Origin: Paraniabella hibiscisoli
Lineage (GTDB): Bacteria; Bacteroidota; Bacteroidia; Chitinophagales; Chitinophagaceae
NCBI RefSeq assembly: GCF_022512515.1
Contig: NZ_JAKWBK010000001.1
Coordinates: 2,728,001-2,792,000 of the forward strand
Length of the DNA stretch: 64,000 nt
Reading direction: 5' to 3'
How positions within the stretch are numbered: the first letter of the stretch is position 1; each line of letters opens with the position of its first letter. Made by a program: the position numbers and the translations under genes. The notes beneath the pieces are model-generated. The model was not told the origin of the DNA. It saw only the letters and a program-made list of their open reading frames with translations, and did not search any database. Below, piece after piece: positions 1 through 8,705 of this stretch.

Positions 1-2
1 AT

Positions 3-383
3 TTTTTCTTTTTCACCCTTGCCCCTGATGATGTGCAGATCAAAGCACAGCTTTCCAAAGCGTTATACCTGGCTGATGGCAGCGCTAAGGCCCAGTACGA
101 TAACCTTCGGGAAAACGGCTATTACAGCAATATGGTATCGGGCAATGTCAGCCAACGTATAGAGCCGGATAGTATCACTATTTCAGTAGATCGAAAGCCT
201 TATTACTTCCGGTATTACGCACGACTGTATATCACACGGCCCACGTCCACAGTTACCCGCAGCATGGTGACGGAGGGCTATATCCGCGACGGCTTGCCTA
301 TCAGTTCTAATAATGTTCACGGTTTTTTGATCGAGCGCTGGGCCACACTCGATAACCGGGATATCGATATCAAAGCACGTTAA
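3..383 (+). CDS. traK: Conjugative transposon protein TraK, 3' part
   Basis: This is the C-terminal part of TraK, a component of the Bacteroidetes conjugative type IV secretion channel (a VirB8-like inner-membrane/periplasmic subunit). The frame is open at the left edge (FFTLAPDD precedes the first possible internal start), so the gene begins outside the window. The visible ~126 residues contain the family pattern of an alternating-strand domain with YYSNMVSGNV, YYARLYITRP and a GFLIERW stretch near the end. It is followed after 12 bases by traL and then traM and traN, the canonical order of Bacteroidetes conjugative transposons, which strongly supports the call. No promoter is visible because the operon starts upstream. 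Confidence 0.85.
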   Translation, partial: FFFFTLAPDDVQIKAQLSKALYLADGSAKAQYDNLRENGYYSNMVSGNVSQRIEPDSITISVDRKPYYFRYYARLYITRPTSTVTRSMVTEGYIRDGLPISSNNVHGFLIERWATLDNRDIDIKAR

Positions 384-395
384 AACCTGTATCCG

Positions 396-827
396 ATGAA
401 ATCTATCCATAATAATAAAAAGGATGTTGGCGAAGCTTCCATTTCGCGTCGGCTTTCCCGTTGGTGCAACCAGCAACAACACCGCTTAGCCGATATGCTG
501 AACCGCAGCACAGCCCACTGGACGGGCTTTCAAAAGAAATTGGCGCTGGCCCTTTTCTGTTTGACAATGGGAGCCAATAGCGGTATTGTTCTATACCAGT
601 CATTGTCCGGCAAAGCAACACGAAAGCCGTTAAGACCTGATGCGATCAGCACGATATATCTCCAAGCAGATAGCGTTTCCGCTTATGTAGCTGGCAGGCA
701 AAGACAATTACTAAAGGCAAAGATCGACAGCCTTATTCGTGCTGACTCGGGGCGCGTACAACTGGAGCGCCTTCGGCGGGCGCATCCTGGCCTTTGGGAT
801 AGCCTTCAAACCCTGATTGCTGAATAA
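396..827 (+). CDS. traL: Conjugative transposon protein TraL
   Basis: A 143-residue protein in the traK-traL-traM-traN position. It has a basic N-terminal cytoplasmic part (residues 1-45), a hydrophobic segment around residues 48-70 (LALALFCLTMGANSGIVLY) and a charged, probably coiled-coil periplasmic tail. TraL of Bacteroidetes elements is a small membrane protein of the mating channel with no known enzymatic activity. The start at 396 lies 12 bases after traK; the stop is followed by a 32-base gap to traM. The identification rests on context, size and topology, because TraL sequences diverge a lot. Confidence 0.75.
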   Translation: MKSIHNNKKDVGEASISRRLSRWCNQQQHRLADMLNRSTAHWTGFQKKLALALFCLTMGANSGIVLYQSLSGKATRKPLRPDAISTIYLQADSVSAYVAGRQRQLLKAKIDSLIRADSGRVQLERLRRAHPGLWDSLQTLIAE

Positions 828-859
828 TTATATCCACATACACTATAAATGCAATAATT

Positions 860-2152
860 ATGAACGAACAACTCAAAAGAAAGCGCAGGTTGCTTGTCGT
901 CCTGCCGGTAATTGCGATCCCGTTTCTTACCCTGCTGTTCTGGTCGATGGGCGGAGGTAAAGGAGATAACGACGGAACGCCGGAGCCATCTTCCGGCCTC
1001 AACACCAATCTTCCGGGAGCCGGGCCGGACGATAAGAAGCAGGACAAACTCTCCTTATACGATCAGGCGCTGAAAGATTCCCTGGAAATGGAAGAGTTCC
1101 GCCGTGCCGACCCTTATGGAAAAAGGCAATTCCTGTCTTATGCAGACAGCGCCAGATACGCCGATAGTTTGCGTGGCCTTACCCTGGGAAGCAATATCTA
1201 TTATCCGGGTAACGCTCGTTATGACAATCTGGGAAGTCGTGAGGCCGAAGACCGCCTGAGCGAAAGATTGCATGACCTGGAAAATCAGCTGGCGATGGCT
1301 GAATACAAGCGAAACGATTACCGGGCAAGCAGCAATGCTATGGCAGAAGTAGACCAGCTACAGGCTTCGCTGGAAGCCGGCACCCTGGCGGGTAGTGCAC
1401 CGGGTGCACCGGACGCCGAGCTGGAAAAAATTGACGGTATTCTGGAAAAAGTGATGGATATACAAAATCCAGGGCGCGCCCGCGAAAAAGCCAAAGCGGA
1501 ATCCGAGAAAAATAAAGGGCTGGTTTATTCGGTATCGGCTCCGGTGGAAGATACCCGCGCCGATCTGTTCGGAAACAGGGGAACAACAAAGATCAAAGAT
1601 GCAAAAACCGCTGAAGCGGCGATCCGTCCGGTTACGGCCAATTTTTATGAGCTGTCCGGTGACGGCCCGGATGACCCCGAGGCAAACAAGGCAGTTCCCG
1701 CTTTTGTACATGAAACGCAAACCCTTGTTTCGGGTGCTACGATAAAAATGCGCCTGGCCGAACCAATATATATTAACGGGGTGATGATCCCTAAAGGAAA
1801 TTATGTGTTTGGCACCTGCCAACTGGAGGGTGAGCGCATGCAGATCGAGGTAAAAGGTATTCGTTATAAAAATGCACTATTCCCCGTTTCCCTCGCTGTT
1901 TACGATATGGATGGTATTACCGGCATTCGCATACCCGGGGCCATTGGCCGGGATGCTACCAAGCAAGGAGCCGACCAGGTTTTACAGGGGTTGGATATAC
2001 CTATGATGGATCAATCCTTTGGAGCGCAGGCCGCCAGTGCCGGTGTACAGACCGTAAAATCTTTGTTCGGTCGTAAAGCCAAGCTGGTGCGCGCCACCGT
2101 TAAGGCCGGTTACCCTGTGCTGCTCATCGACCTCAATAAACGCAATCAATAA
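860..2152 (+). CDS. traM: Conjugative transposon protein TraM
   Basis: TraM (430 residues) is the VirB10-like scaffold that spans the envelope in Bacteroidetes conjugation systems. The sequence shows a short basic N-terminus, one transmembrane segment at about residues 10-30 (LLVVLPVIAIPFLTLLFWS), a long charged, Pro/Gly-rich and partly coiled-coil periplasmic linker (residues 35-250), and a C-terminal conserved beta domain (about 275-425) containing VHETQTLVSGATIKMRL and MDGITGIRIPGAIGRD, typical of the TraM C-terminal family. The reading frame is intact. Length and domain order match the family. Confidence 0.9.
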   Translation: MNEQLKRKRRLLVVLPVIAIPFLTLLFWSMGGGKGDNDGTPEPSSGLNTNLPGAGPDDKKQDKLSLYDQALKDSLEMEEFRRADPYGKRQFLSYADSARYADSLRGLTLGSNIYYPGNARYDNLGSREAEDRLSERLHDLENQLAMAEYKRNDYRASSNAMAEVDQLQASLEAGTLAGSAPGAPDAELEKIDGILEKVMDIQNPGRAREKAKAESEKNKGLVYSVSAPVEDTRADLFGNRGTTKIKDAKTAEAAIRPVTANFYELSGDGPDDPEANKAVPAFVHETQTLVSGATIKMRLAEPIYINGVMIPKGNYVFGTCQLEGERMQIEVKGIRYKNALFPVSLAVYDMDGITGIRIPGAIGRDATKQGADQVLQGLDIPMMDQSFGAQAASAGVQTVKSLFGRKAKLVRATVKAGYPVLLIDLNKRNQ

Positions 2153-2181
2153 TCTTTTCATCCTTAAAAACTACTTTTCAA

Positions 2182-3041
2182 ATGAACAAGCTATTATTTA
2201 TAATTCTATTGGCATCCGGCTTTGGGAGCCAGGCCCAGGCGCAACCTGCGCGTACCTTTTTAATGAGGCATTGCAGGAACCCTATCATTTATCGGTAAGC
2301 GATCAGAAGACGACTATACTTGTATTTCCCGCGCCTATAGCCAGTAATGGTGTAGACCGGGGAACAGGGGATATACTGGCAAAAACGGTGACGGGTGTAG
2401 ACAATGTGCTGAAGGTTAAAGGAGCGGCACCGTCATTTCCCCAAACCAATCTTACCGTAATTACCACCAACGGTAAGATCTATGCTTTCCGCGTGGATTA
2501 CAACGCTAACCCGGACGACCGGCCTATTGATATGGGCAAGCAACAATTGCAGGAAGCACAAACGGCATTCTTTAAGTCGCGCACTCTTAATGATGCGCAG
2601 GTGGAAATGGTAGCCCGCAGTATTACGAAGACGACACCCTTTATGACAAGGCCCAGGGAAAAGATGTTTAAGATGTCGGCGGTGTTGGATGGTATTTATA
2701 CCTGCGAGGATGTGATCTTTTACCGGCTTTCGCTTAAAAATAGCTCACCCATTGCCTACGACCTGGATTTTCTGCGCTTTTATATAAAAGATAAAAAACG
2801 GATAAAGCGTACCGCAGAGCAGGAAAAGGAATTGCAGCCGCTTTATGTTTATAAAGAGCTGGACAATACGATACCAGCCGATGGGCATAGCACCATCGTA
2901 ATTGCTTTTCCCAAATTCACCATTGCGGACAAGAAGCATTTTATTATGCAGTTTTTTGAAAAAGGCGGTGACCGCCACCTTCAATTGAAAATGGAAGGCA
3001 ATGATATTATACAGGCCCGCCAGTTAAAATATAAATTCTAA
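2182..3041 (+). CDS. traN: Conjugative transposon protein TraN (frameshifted after signal peptide)
   Basis: TraN is the VirB9-like outer-membrane-associated subunit of the conjugation channel. The body (from 2271, 256 residues) carries the family patterns ILVFPAPI and YAFRVDYNANPDDRP. It has no good start of its own: a TTG opens the frame. An ATG at 2182 begins a clear signal peptide (MNKLLFIILLASGFGSQAQA) in another frame that ends shortly afterwards, and the body frame reads AYLFNEALQEPYHLS immediately downstream. One base lost or gained near 2245-2260 would join them into one normal-sized TraN. I read this as a single gene with an indel, probably a sequence error; a genuine mutation would remove the export signal. 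Confidence 0.85.
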
Positions 3042-3053
3042 ATCTTTTAGGTT

Positions 3054-3539
3054 ATGACCAATCGCATCGAAAAGGGGCTGGAATCCTGGCACCGGCAGGA
3101 AGCACGTTTTGCATCGATTTTCGGTAAGAAAGGTTTGCAGGGAAAGACCTTTGCAAAGATACGTCTTGCTGAAATGCGCAAGCTATACCAACGGGTGCAG
3201 CCACCCCGCAATTTAGAAGAGCGGGTTTCGGTAAAGATGCTCCGAAGCGCCAACCGCAACCTGGAACGTCAGCTTTATCCCGGTCGTATGAACCGTGTAG
3301 CTCGCAGGATACTACGTGCAGCCGGCGATTTCGCTACCCGTACACTCAAATGGCTTGTAACTAGTCCTGTGGGAGCGAGCGACCAAAGGTACCTGGCCTC
3401 CGGCAGGCAAAAGCAGACCGAAAGAGTAGCGATAACTAAGACGGCAGCGGCACGAAAACCCACAGTTGTACGTATGCAGCCCCGGCAGCACCAGGCGCTT
3501 GACCTGGGCAAGCAGCAGTCCAAAGGCATACGCCGCTAA
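3054..3539 (+). CDS. Hypothetical basic protein of the tra operon
   Basis: A 161-residue, strongly basic protein (many R and K, few hydrophobic runs) that starts 12 bases after traN and so is part of the transfer operon. The start ATG follows a GTT-rich gap with no strong ribosome site, as is common in Bacteroidota. I recognise no domain. The composition (RRILRAAGDF, RKPTVVRMQP) suggests a nucleic-acid-binding or highly charged accessory protein, but that is only inference from charge. Proteins of this size and charge often occur between traN and the DUF3945-type gene in such elements. Confidence 0.6.
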   Translation: MTNRIEKGLESWHRQEARFASIFGKKGLQGKTFAKIRLAEMRKLYQRVQPPRNLEERVSVKMLRSANRNLERQLYPGRMNRVARRILRAAGDFATRTLKWLVTSPVGASDQRYLASGRQKQTERVAITKTAAARKPTVVRMQPRQHQALDLGKQQSKGIRR

Positions 3540-3577
3540 CAACGTAACAATATTAATCACAATAAAATTTGATTGCA

Positions 3578-4899
3578 ATGGAATACAGTATTGATGAGAA
3601 TCTAAAATACCTGGACAATGGTCATTTTTATTTAGGCTTTGGTAAAGGGCATAGCGAAGAGGTCTCAGCGAATTTGAACAACGGCGTGGAGCAATTCAGT
3701 GTTAACCATCCCGACAGATTCCACGGAAAGGAAATAGACTACAGGATCGACCATAAGCGTTCCGCCGAAAGCGGTTGGATCAGTATATCCGGATTTTTGC
3801 TGACACCCAGGGAGAAGCCTGAAGCGCAACAGTATTTTGGCGTATTTAAGAACAGGGGTTTTACGGCTAAGGAAGCTTTCAATCTGGTGGAAGGCCGGGC
3901 TGTCTGCAAGGACCATTGGAAAGATAATGAGAAGTATCAATCCTGGCATGTACTGAATTTTGAGAAAAAGACTGCTAAAGGAAATGCCAAGATTGACAAT
4001 TACCACGAGAATTATGGTTATGATGTAGCAAAGGCCTTGCAAAATCTGAATTGGAGCAAGGTTACCGGACAAGGGATGCCGCCCTGGGCAGAAGAAAACC
4101 TGAGAAAAGGTGATCCGCTTCGCGGGACACTGGAGGTGAATGGTATGGACGTAGAAGCTAATATTATAGCCAATCCAAAATCACGGGAAGTACTGGGTGT
4201 TGATGATGAAGGTAAAATCATTGCACGCGCCGAAGGTCTATCTGAAGCCTATCAGCAGAAAAAAGGAGTGCAGCCAACTACCGATCTTCAAACGGATCAG
4301 CAGCAACAGACAACCACCAACTTATCTCAGGAAGATCAGATGCAACAGCAAGAAGTGGTTACTAATGATCCTGCTCAAAAGGGAATGGAACAATACGTGG
4401 AAGATAGGCAGGTACACCACGAAGAAGTGGAGCGCCCGGTTATAGACGAAATAATATCAGATGAGCAAATGGCAGCGCAGGCCGCTGAATACTTTAGTAA
4501 AAATACCGCTGATGAAGGTCTCGACCCTTTTTGGGAGAGCTGGCCCGTGATCTGAACGCTGATGTTTCTGAACTCAACGACATTCCGTTTATGCCCGATG
4601 ATCCCACTGTGATGGACCAGCAAGCAGGCAAAGACGTTGACACCGCGGGTACAATAGCGGAGTCTGGCAAGCAGATGAATGAGCCAGGGAAAGAATTGGC
4701 AGGTAAAGAAGTCAACCAAAAGGGGCCTGAGCTTGCAGGAGATACAACAAAGGTTGAAGCTAAGAAGGCAGCGGATGATAAAAAAAGTAACCACAGAGAG
4801 AAAACCTCCAGTAAGACAAAAGAAAAGGTCGAACGTATCCCTCCCAGGCAGCACACACCGCTTGATGACAGGGGACCATCGAAAGGCAAAAAGCGTTAG
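3578..4899 (+). CDS. DUF3945-like conjugative element protein (frameshifted)
   Basis: A large cytoplasmic protein found in Bacteroidetes conjugative elements. Residues ~85-160 match the DUF3945-type pattern: NLVEGRAVCKDHW, a YQSWHVLNFEKK strand and the NYGYDVAKALQNL segment, followed by a second copy-like part (WAEENLRKGDPLRGTLEVNGMD). The C-terminal ~200 residues are Gln/Glu/Lys-rich and low in complexity. The first frame stops at 4555. A T5 run at 4528-4532 marks a shift, after which the other frame continues as LGELARDLNADVSELND to 4899. The true start is the ATG at 3578, not an upstream TTG. The biochemical role is unknown; proteins of this family lie near topoisomerase or primase genes. 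Confidence 0.7.
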
Positions 4900-4904
4900 C
4901 CGTT

Positions 4905-4985
4905 GGGCGTTCCCCGCCCGTGGCGGGTCGGGCTCTTGTTTCAAGCCCCGCAGCAGGCGGGGCTTTTCCCTGCAATCCCTAACGC
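4905..4985 (+). repeat. Structured intergenic element with closing stem and two hairpins
   Basis: Immediately after the DUF3945-like stop lies a compact folded element. GCGTT (4907-4911) pairs with AACGC (4981-4985). Inside are a perfect 6-bp hairpin CCCGCC/GGCGGG (4913-4918 with 4922-4927, loop CGT) and a perfect 8-bp hairpin AGCCCCGC/GCGGGGCT (4944-4951 with 4957-4964, loop AGCAG) followed by TTTT. The single-stranded linkers GGGTCGGGCT and CAATCCCT separate them. From memory, elements with a GGGCGTT start, a GGGTCGGGCT centre and a CCCTAACGC end recur in Bacteroidota genomes; I cannot confirm this here. The second hairpin plus T run could also end transcription. Confidence 0.6.
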
Positions 4986-5013
4986 ATGAATTGACCAGTT
5001 TTAAAATAAGTAT

Positions 5014-5663
5014 ATGAAATCATTGAAAAAAATATTGGACGAATGGAAAGCTGGTAAGGTATCCGGTTCAGTTACCATGTACCGGTTACTGGCACCTAAT
5101 GTGCAACTGGTACAGCTATGGCCCGAATATAAGCCCGGTGAATCGATTCCTGCCGACCTGCTACCACGTATAATTTACCTGATCCTGGAAGATAGCCAGG
5201 CGGTAGGAGCCGTGGAGCCACAGGAAGATAACTTGCAGGCTGTGATGCTATCGCAATGGCGGGGAAAAGGCATATTTAGCAAGGCTATGAAAGAAGTCAT
5301 CCTGCCGCATATCCTGCAAAGCAAACCCCTGCAGCGGCTGCAGTTGCAGCGTTCTGAGTATGGCGACAGGAGGGTTGGACAGCTCAAAAAAATGGCTTTG
5401 TCCATGGGTTTTATCCTGTTGAAAGAGGATGCGGAAATCCGGCTCGTGCTCGATGCTTCTAAAAAAAGGTTACCCATTTTATAGGTGGCAAAGACCAGCT
5501 ATTATCTCCGGAGCGTAAGACGACCATCCGTCAGGACCTTTGTTATATGGCTTACCGGTTGCTACTCATTCGTTCTGAGATGGAACTTACCGAAGGTGTG
5601 TCGTACAGCTCCGATGCCATCGGCGATATTATAAGAAACTTACAATATCATACAACTTCGTAG
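5014..5663 (+). CDS. GNAT-like N-acetyltransferase-fold protein (frameshifted)
   Basis: The first 150 residues look like a GNAT-fold acetyltransferase. A strand AVMLSQ precedes WRGKGIFSKAM, which resembles the acetyl-CoA-binding Q/R-x-x-G-x-G/A loop, and a YGDRRVGQLKKMALSMGF helix with GF ending resembles the usual C-terminal part. The substrate is unknown. The first frame stops at 5484 just after an A7 run (5461-5467). In the next frame the reading continues (VTHFIGGKDQLLSPERK to SYSSDAIGDIIRNLQ) until a stop at 5663, directly before a strong terminator. I therefore join both parts. Two overlapping genes are possible but less likely. Confidence 0.5.
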
Positions 5664-5686
5664 AGGGTTAAGGTGTAACAGCCATC

Positions 5687-5718
5687 GCCGCTTCCTGTCC
5701 AGGAGGCGGCTTTTTTTT
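5687..5718 (+). terminator. Rho-independent terminator
   Basis: GCCGCTTCC and its partner GGAGGCGGC (one G-U pair) form a GC-rich stem 24 bases after the preceding stop, followed by eight T. This is a strong intrinsic terminator and closes the tra-linked operon. Confidence 0.85.
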
Positions 5719-5997
5719 GCTGGTGAGCCAAAACTGTTTGCCGTGCTACCAATAGTCTGCAGATTATATGGTAGAAGAAATGATCAAAGGGATCAATCAA
5801 AAAAATATCAAATAAGCATTAAGAAAGCCAGCACTTTTTTACAGGCGGCACAGTAGACATAACACCCTCCCCTCCGTCATCTAAGTGACTAATGTTGCTA
5901 CTGAGCTTTTCAGCCGCTTTTCACCCGTCTGCTTTACCCGCCCCGTACCTGCTAAGTGCCCGGTCATTACGTTGAAATGTTATTCCGGCATGACCCA

Positions 5998-6233
5998 TTC
6001 AAACGGGACAGCGAAGCTACGATCCTGGCAAAGACAGGAGCGTGTCTGCGGCCGCCATAGCAGGGCCCGCCTTGCCACGGGTTTTTCAAAAAAATCTCCA
6101 CCGCCCTTTAGCCGCCTAACAAAAAATATAGGCGGCAGGCGGTCGTATTTTTTTGAAAGAAACACGCTCCGGTCTTCACCAGGATCGTAAAACAGCTTCG
6201 GTTTGAAAGGGCAATGCCGTCAGCTTTCAAACG
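5998..6233. other. Giant nested inverted-repeat element (structured RNA or cruciform)
   Basis: This lies in an ~800-base stretch without a convincing gene (5664-6464). The arms pair in perfect register: 5998-6004 with 6201-6207 (7 bp), 6012-6018 with 6194-6200 (7), 6019-6028 with 6179-6188 (10), 6031-6035 with 6172-6176 (5), 6037-6045 with 6162-6170 (9), 6087-6095 with 6147-6155 (9), 6100-6105 with 6138-6143 (6), 6111-6118 with 6129-6136 (8). The apical loop is A-rich. The 5' arm carries an extra GC-rich branch (6046-6081). The sequence 6201-6209 can alternatively pair with 6225-6233 (GTTTGAAAG/CTTTCAAAC, 9 bp), a switch-like choice. ORFs over it are shadows. Possible roles are a regulatory RNA of the element, oriT or a single-strand replication origin. 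The rest (5719-5997, 6234-6464) shows nothing I can name. Confidence 0.75.
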
Positions 6234-6464
6234 TAACGATGACCGGTGGCTTAGTAGCCGAGTTGCCGCGAGTAACACAACGGAGCAAATTGGCTTCCTG
6301 AAAAGCAAATAGCCTAGTAAGCGCTTCACTCAGAGACAGCGGGTTGGTTGAAATGTCCCAATTGTTCGCTACCTGTGGAAAAAGCGTCTGCCGGTATGCT
6401 GCCGGTACTGATGAGCCTTGCAAGGCGAAACGCTAACCTGATTGTGTTACAAAAAAATAAGCTC

Positions 6465-6995
6465 ATGAAATTTTTCAACGATTGTACGACGCTCGATGAA
6501 GTGAAGGCCTTGTACAGGAAACTGGCTTTTGAGTACCATCCGGACCGGGGTGGAGATACGGCTATCATGCAGGCCATTAATACGGAGTATGCATATGCTA
6601 CAGCACTCCTGCTTAAAGGCGCTAACCTGTCCCAGGAGGATACCGATAAAGAAATCCGGTTTTCCGATGAATACCGAAAGGTAGTGGAAGCCATCATTAA
6701 CCTGCCGGGTATCAGGATAGAACTGGTGGGTTTATGGATTTGGGTGACGGGTGAGACAAAGCCTGTACGCAAACAACTACGTGAAGCAGGTCTTTTCTAT
6801 GCATCCAAGAAAGAAGCCTGGTATTACCGAAGCTCAGATCTTAAGGAGCTCCGCAGCAGTCAGAAATCCCTGGACCAGATACGCAGCAAATACGGCAGCG
6901 AGGAGGTCAAAACCGGTAAGACGAAAAAAGTCCTCATTTTCTGGGTGCCTGATTATTCACTTTTTAAAATACATAGCTATGCTACCCTCTATTAG
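6465..6995 (+). CDS. J-domain protein of conjugative element
   Basis: A DnaJ-type J domain sits at the N-terminus: the helix VKALYRKLAFEYH carries the diagnostic HPD tripeptide (YHPDRGGD) around residues 22-28. A second region (WIWVTGETKPVRKQLREAG to KKEAWYYRS) follows, a pattern seen in small Bacteroidetes element proteins rather than in the chaperone DnaJ, which has zinc fingers. It probably recruits or regulates an Hsp70, but the partner is unknown. The ATG at 6465 is preferred because the J domain begins there; the upstream extension to 6348 has atypical composition. The last ~15 residues overlap the next gene by 17 bases and may be altered by an indel. Confidence 0.8.
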   Translation: MKFFNDCTTLDEVKALYRKLAFEYHPDRGGDTAIMQAINTEYAYATALLLKGANLSQEDTDKEIRFSDEYRKVVEAIINLPGIRIELVGLWIWVTGETKPVRKQLREAGLFYASKKEAWYYRSSDLKELRSSQKSLDQIRSKYGSEEVKTGKTKKVLIFWVPDYSLFKIHSYATLY

Positions 6996-7221
6996 AATTT
7001 CCAAAGAGTTGGCGCTGCCCGATACTGATCAATGGCAGTTTCGCTTTAACGTCCGCAGTGAGACCTCCAACCGGCTTTACACCATTGCCCAAAATAAAAA
7101 GAAGCGGCATTGGGGCTGTAGTTGCCCGGCCTGGAAACGCTACCGGCATTGCAAACACCTGGATGCTATAGGTATCCCCGGTTATGAAAAACCTTATGAA
7201 GTAAATCTTATCAAACAATGA
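6979..7221 (+). CDS. Small SWIM-type zinc finger protein
   Basis: An 80-residue protein with CSCPAWKRYRHCKHLDAI near the centre, i.e. C-x-C-xn-C-x-H, the SWIM zinc finger signature. SWIM fingers bind DNA or proteins and occur in transposases, SWI2/SNF2 helicases and small mobile-element proteins. The ATG at 6979 lies inside the end of the preceding J-domain gene, in another frame, suggesting translational coupling. The stop is 4 bases before the next J-domain gene. The reading frame is intact. Confidence 0.8.
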   Translation: MLPSIRISKELALPDTDQWQFRFNVRSETSNRLYTIAQNKKKRHWGCSCPAWKRYRHCKHLDAIGIPGYEKPYEVNLIKQ

Positions 7222-7225
7222 CCCT

Positions 7226-7537
7226 ATGGCTAAGAAAGGATTTTTAGAAGGTTATAAGACCTATGATACCACCGATGGTTTTGGTCATGCAGGCCAGTGG
7301 CGTAGTGCCTTCCGCGAGCGCATGAGTAAGGAGGAAGCTACTGAAGTATTACAATCCCAGGAACTGACTCCCTACCAGCTATTAGGTGTTACTACCGGTG
7401 CCACAAAAACCGAGATCAAACAGGCTTTTCGTAAGCTGATCGCTGAGTGGCACCCGGACCATAACCAGCACCGCACCAGCGAAGCAGAGGAAATGAGTAA
7501 GAAGATCATTGCTGCCTATAGCCTGCTTACGAGTTAA
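7226..7537 (+). CDS. Short J-domain protein
   Basis: A 103-residue protein whose C-terminal half is a J domain: TPYQLLGVTTGATKTEIKQA leads into FRKLIAEWHPDHNQH with the HPD motif, then a helix ending in IIAAYSLL. The N-terminal 45 residues are not recognised. It lies 4 bases after the SWIM gene, so J-domain, SWIM and J-domain genes form one tight unit. It has no G/F-rich linker or zinc domain, so it is a type III J protein acting as an accessory factor, not a general DnaJ. Confidence 0.8.
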   Translation: MAKKGFLEGYKTYDTTDGFGHAGQWRSAFRERMSKEEATEVLQSQELTPYQLLGVTTGATKTEIKQAFRKLIAEWHPDHNQHRTSEAEEMSKKIIAAYSLLTS

Positions 7538-7588
7538 TCCATTTTTTATACTCCAAACGGGTACACCGTTACCGTACACTTTCCTGCA

Positions 7589-7821
7589 ATGAAGACTACC
7601 GTATTAAAGGCAAGCAAAGAACTGGCAGAAGATATCTCAGGTGATCTGCTGTCGCGCCGCAGCGCTACTAACAAACCTGTTTTCAAGAGAACCGAAATTG
7701 AAAATGGCTTTGAGATCAGCGGGCGGCGAAAGGATGAGGAGAGATCATAATCTTTCGCTTTGTCGATGATCAAGGGCGAAAGCGATTTGATTATGATGAA
7801 CGATTACTGATTTTTTATTAA
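7589..7821 (+). CDS. Small hypothetical element protein (frameshifted)
   Basis: The ATG at 7589 opens a 53-codon frame (MKTTVLKASKELAEDISGDL) that stops at 7750. Just before that stop the other frame takes over with clearly coding sequence (IIIFRFVDDQGRKRFDYDER) and ends at 7821. One indel near 7743 would give a ~77-residue protein. The function is unknown. The gene is too short for most ORF scans and is followed after 14 bases by the DUF3560 gene. Confidence 0.55.
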
Positions 7822-7835
7822 CACAAACAATTATT

Positions 7836-8630
7836 ATGAAACACAATTTTGAAGAGCGCAGGCAGAAGCGGATTGACTATGCCAAAAAGCAAGCTGCCAA
7901 AAACGAGCAGCTATCAGACGAGCTATATAACCAGGCATCCAAAATGAGTTCAGCCATTCCGTTTGGTCAACCTATCCTGGTAGGCCATCACAGCGAAAAA
8001 AGAGACCGTAACTACCGGGATAAAATTCATAACAAGTTTGGTAAAGCGTTTGAGGCTAGTGATAAGGCTAACTATTATGAGCGAAAAGCAGAAGCCATAG
8101 AAAGCAATGATGCGATATTTTCTGATGACCCGGGTGCACTGGAAAAATTAAAAGCTCAGGTGATACGACTGGAGGCCAACCAGTCTTTTATGAAGGAAGC
8201 CAACCGTTTTATACGTAAAAAAGACGAAGCTGGCTTTTTAAACATGGAGTTTGGTACACCTGAATTGTGGAAGCAGTTGAATACACCCGATTATTTGGGT
8301 CGTGTTGGTTTTGCCAGCTATGCCTTCTCTAATAACAGCACGAGTATCCGACGGATTAAACACCGTATCCAACAACTGGAGCTGTTGGAAAGCCGTCCGG
8401 CCTCGGAAGTGCCTTTCCCGGGAGGTATGGTAAAAGAAAATAAAGAAGCGGGCCGGGTACAGTTCCTCTTTGATGAAAAACCATCGGAGCAGATCCGAAA
8501 AATACTAAAGGGTAATGCTTTTCGGTGGAGCCCCAATGAAGAAGCCTGGCAGCGACACCTCAATGCCAACGGCATATTTGCCGCCAAAGCAGTACTGAAA
8601 AAACTCCTGGAAACCCAGCCCGGCTGCTAG
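7836..8630 (+). CDS. DUF3560 domain protein
   Basis: A 264-residue protein with the typical features of DUF3560 proteins of mobile elements: an N-terminal basic helix rich in K/R/Q (FEERRQKRIDYAKKQAAKN), the IPFGQPILVGHHSEKRDRNYRDKI signature around residues 41-63 (consensus P-x-G-Q-P-I-L-x-G-H-H-S), coiled-coil middle, and the C-terminal RVQFLFDEKPSEQIRKIL followed by FRWSPNEEAWQR, a segment also seen in other element proteins. The molecular function is unknown; the family is linked to plasmids and conjugative elements. The reading frame is intact. Confidence 0.85.
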   Translation: MKHNFEERRQKRIDYAKKQAAKNEQLSDELYNQASKMSSAIPFGQPILVGHHSEKRDRNYRDKIHNKFGKAFEASDKANYYERKAEAIESNDAIFSDDPGALEKLKAQVIRLEANQSFMKEANRFIRKKDEAGFLNMEFGTPELWKQLNTPDYLGRVGFASYAFSNNSTSIRRIKHRIQQLELLESRPASEVPFPGGMVKENKEAGRVQFLFDEKPSEQIRKILKGNAFRWSPNEEAWQRHLNANGIFAAKAVLKKLLETQPGC

Positions 8631-8705
8631 CCTCCGGCGTTTTGCTCCCCAAACATTTATTGAACTATTTAAAACCGTATACAGCGGTTACTGTATCGTC
8701 ATGTC

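Noticed and set aside
5885..6190. 101-codon plus-strand frame and overlapping minus-strand frames
   Set aside because: They lie across the nested inverted repeat, have unnatural composition (Arg/Ser/Pro rich, no strand-helix pattern) and no ribosome site; the symmetry explains open frames on both strands.
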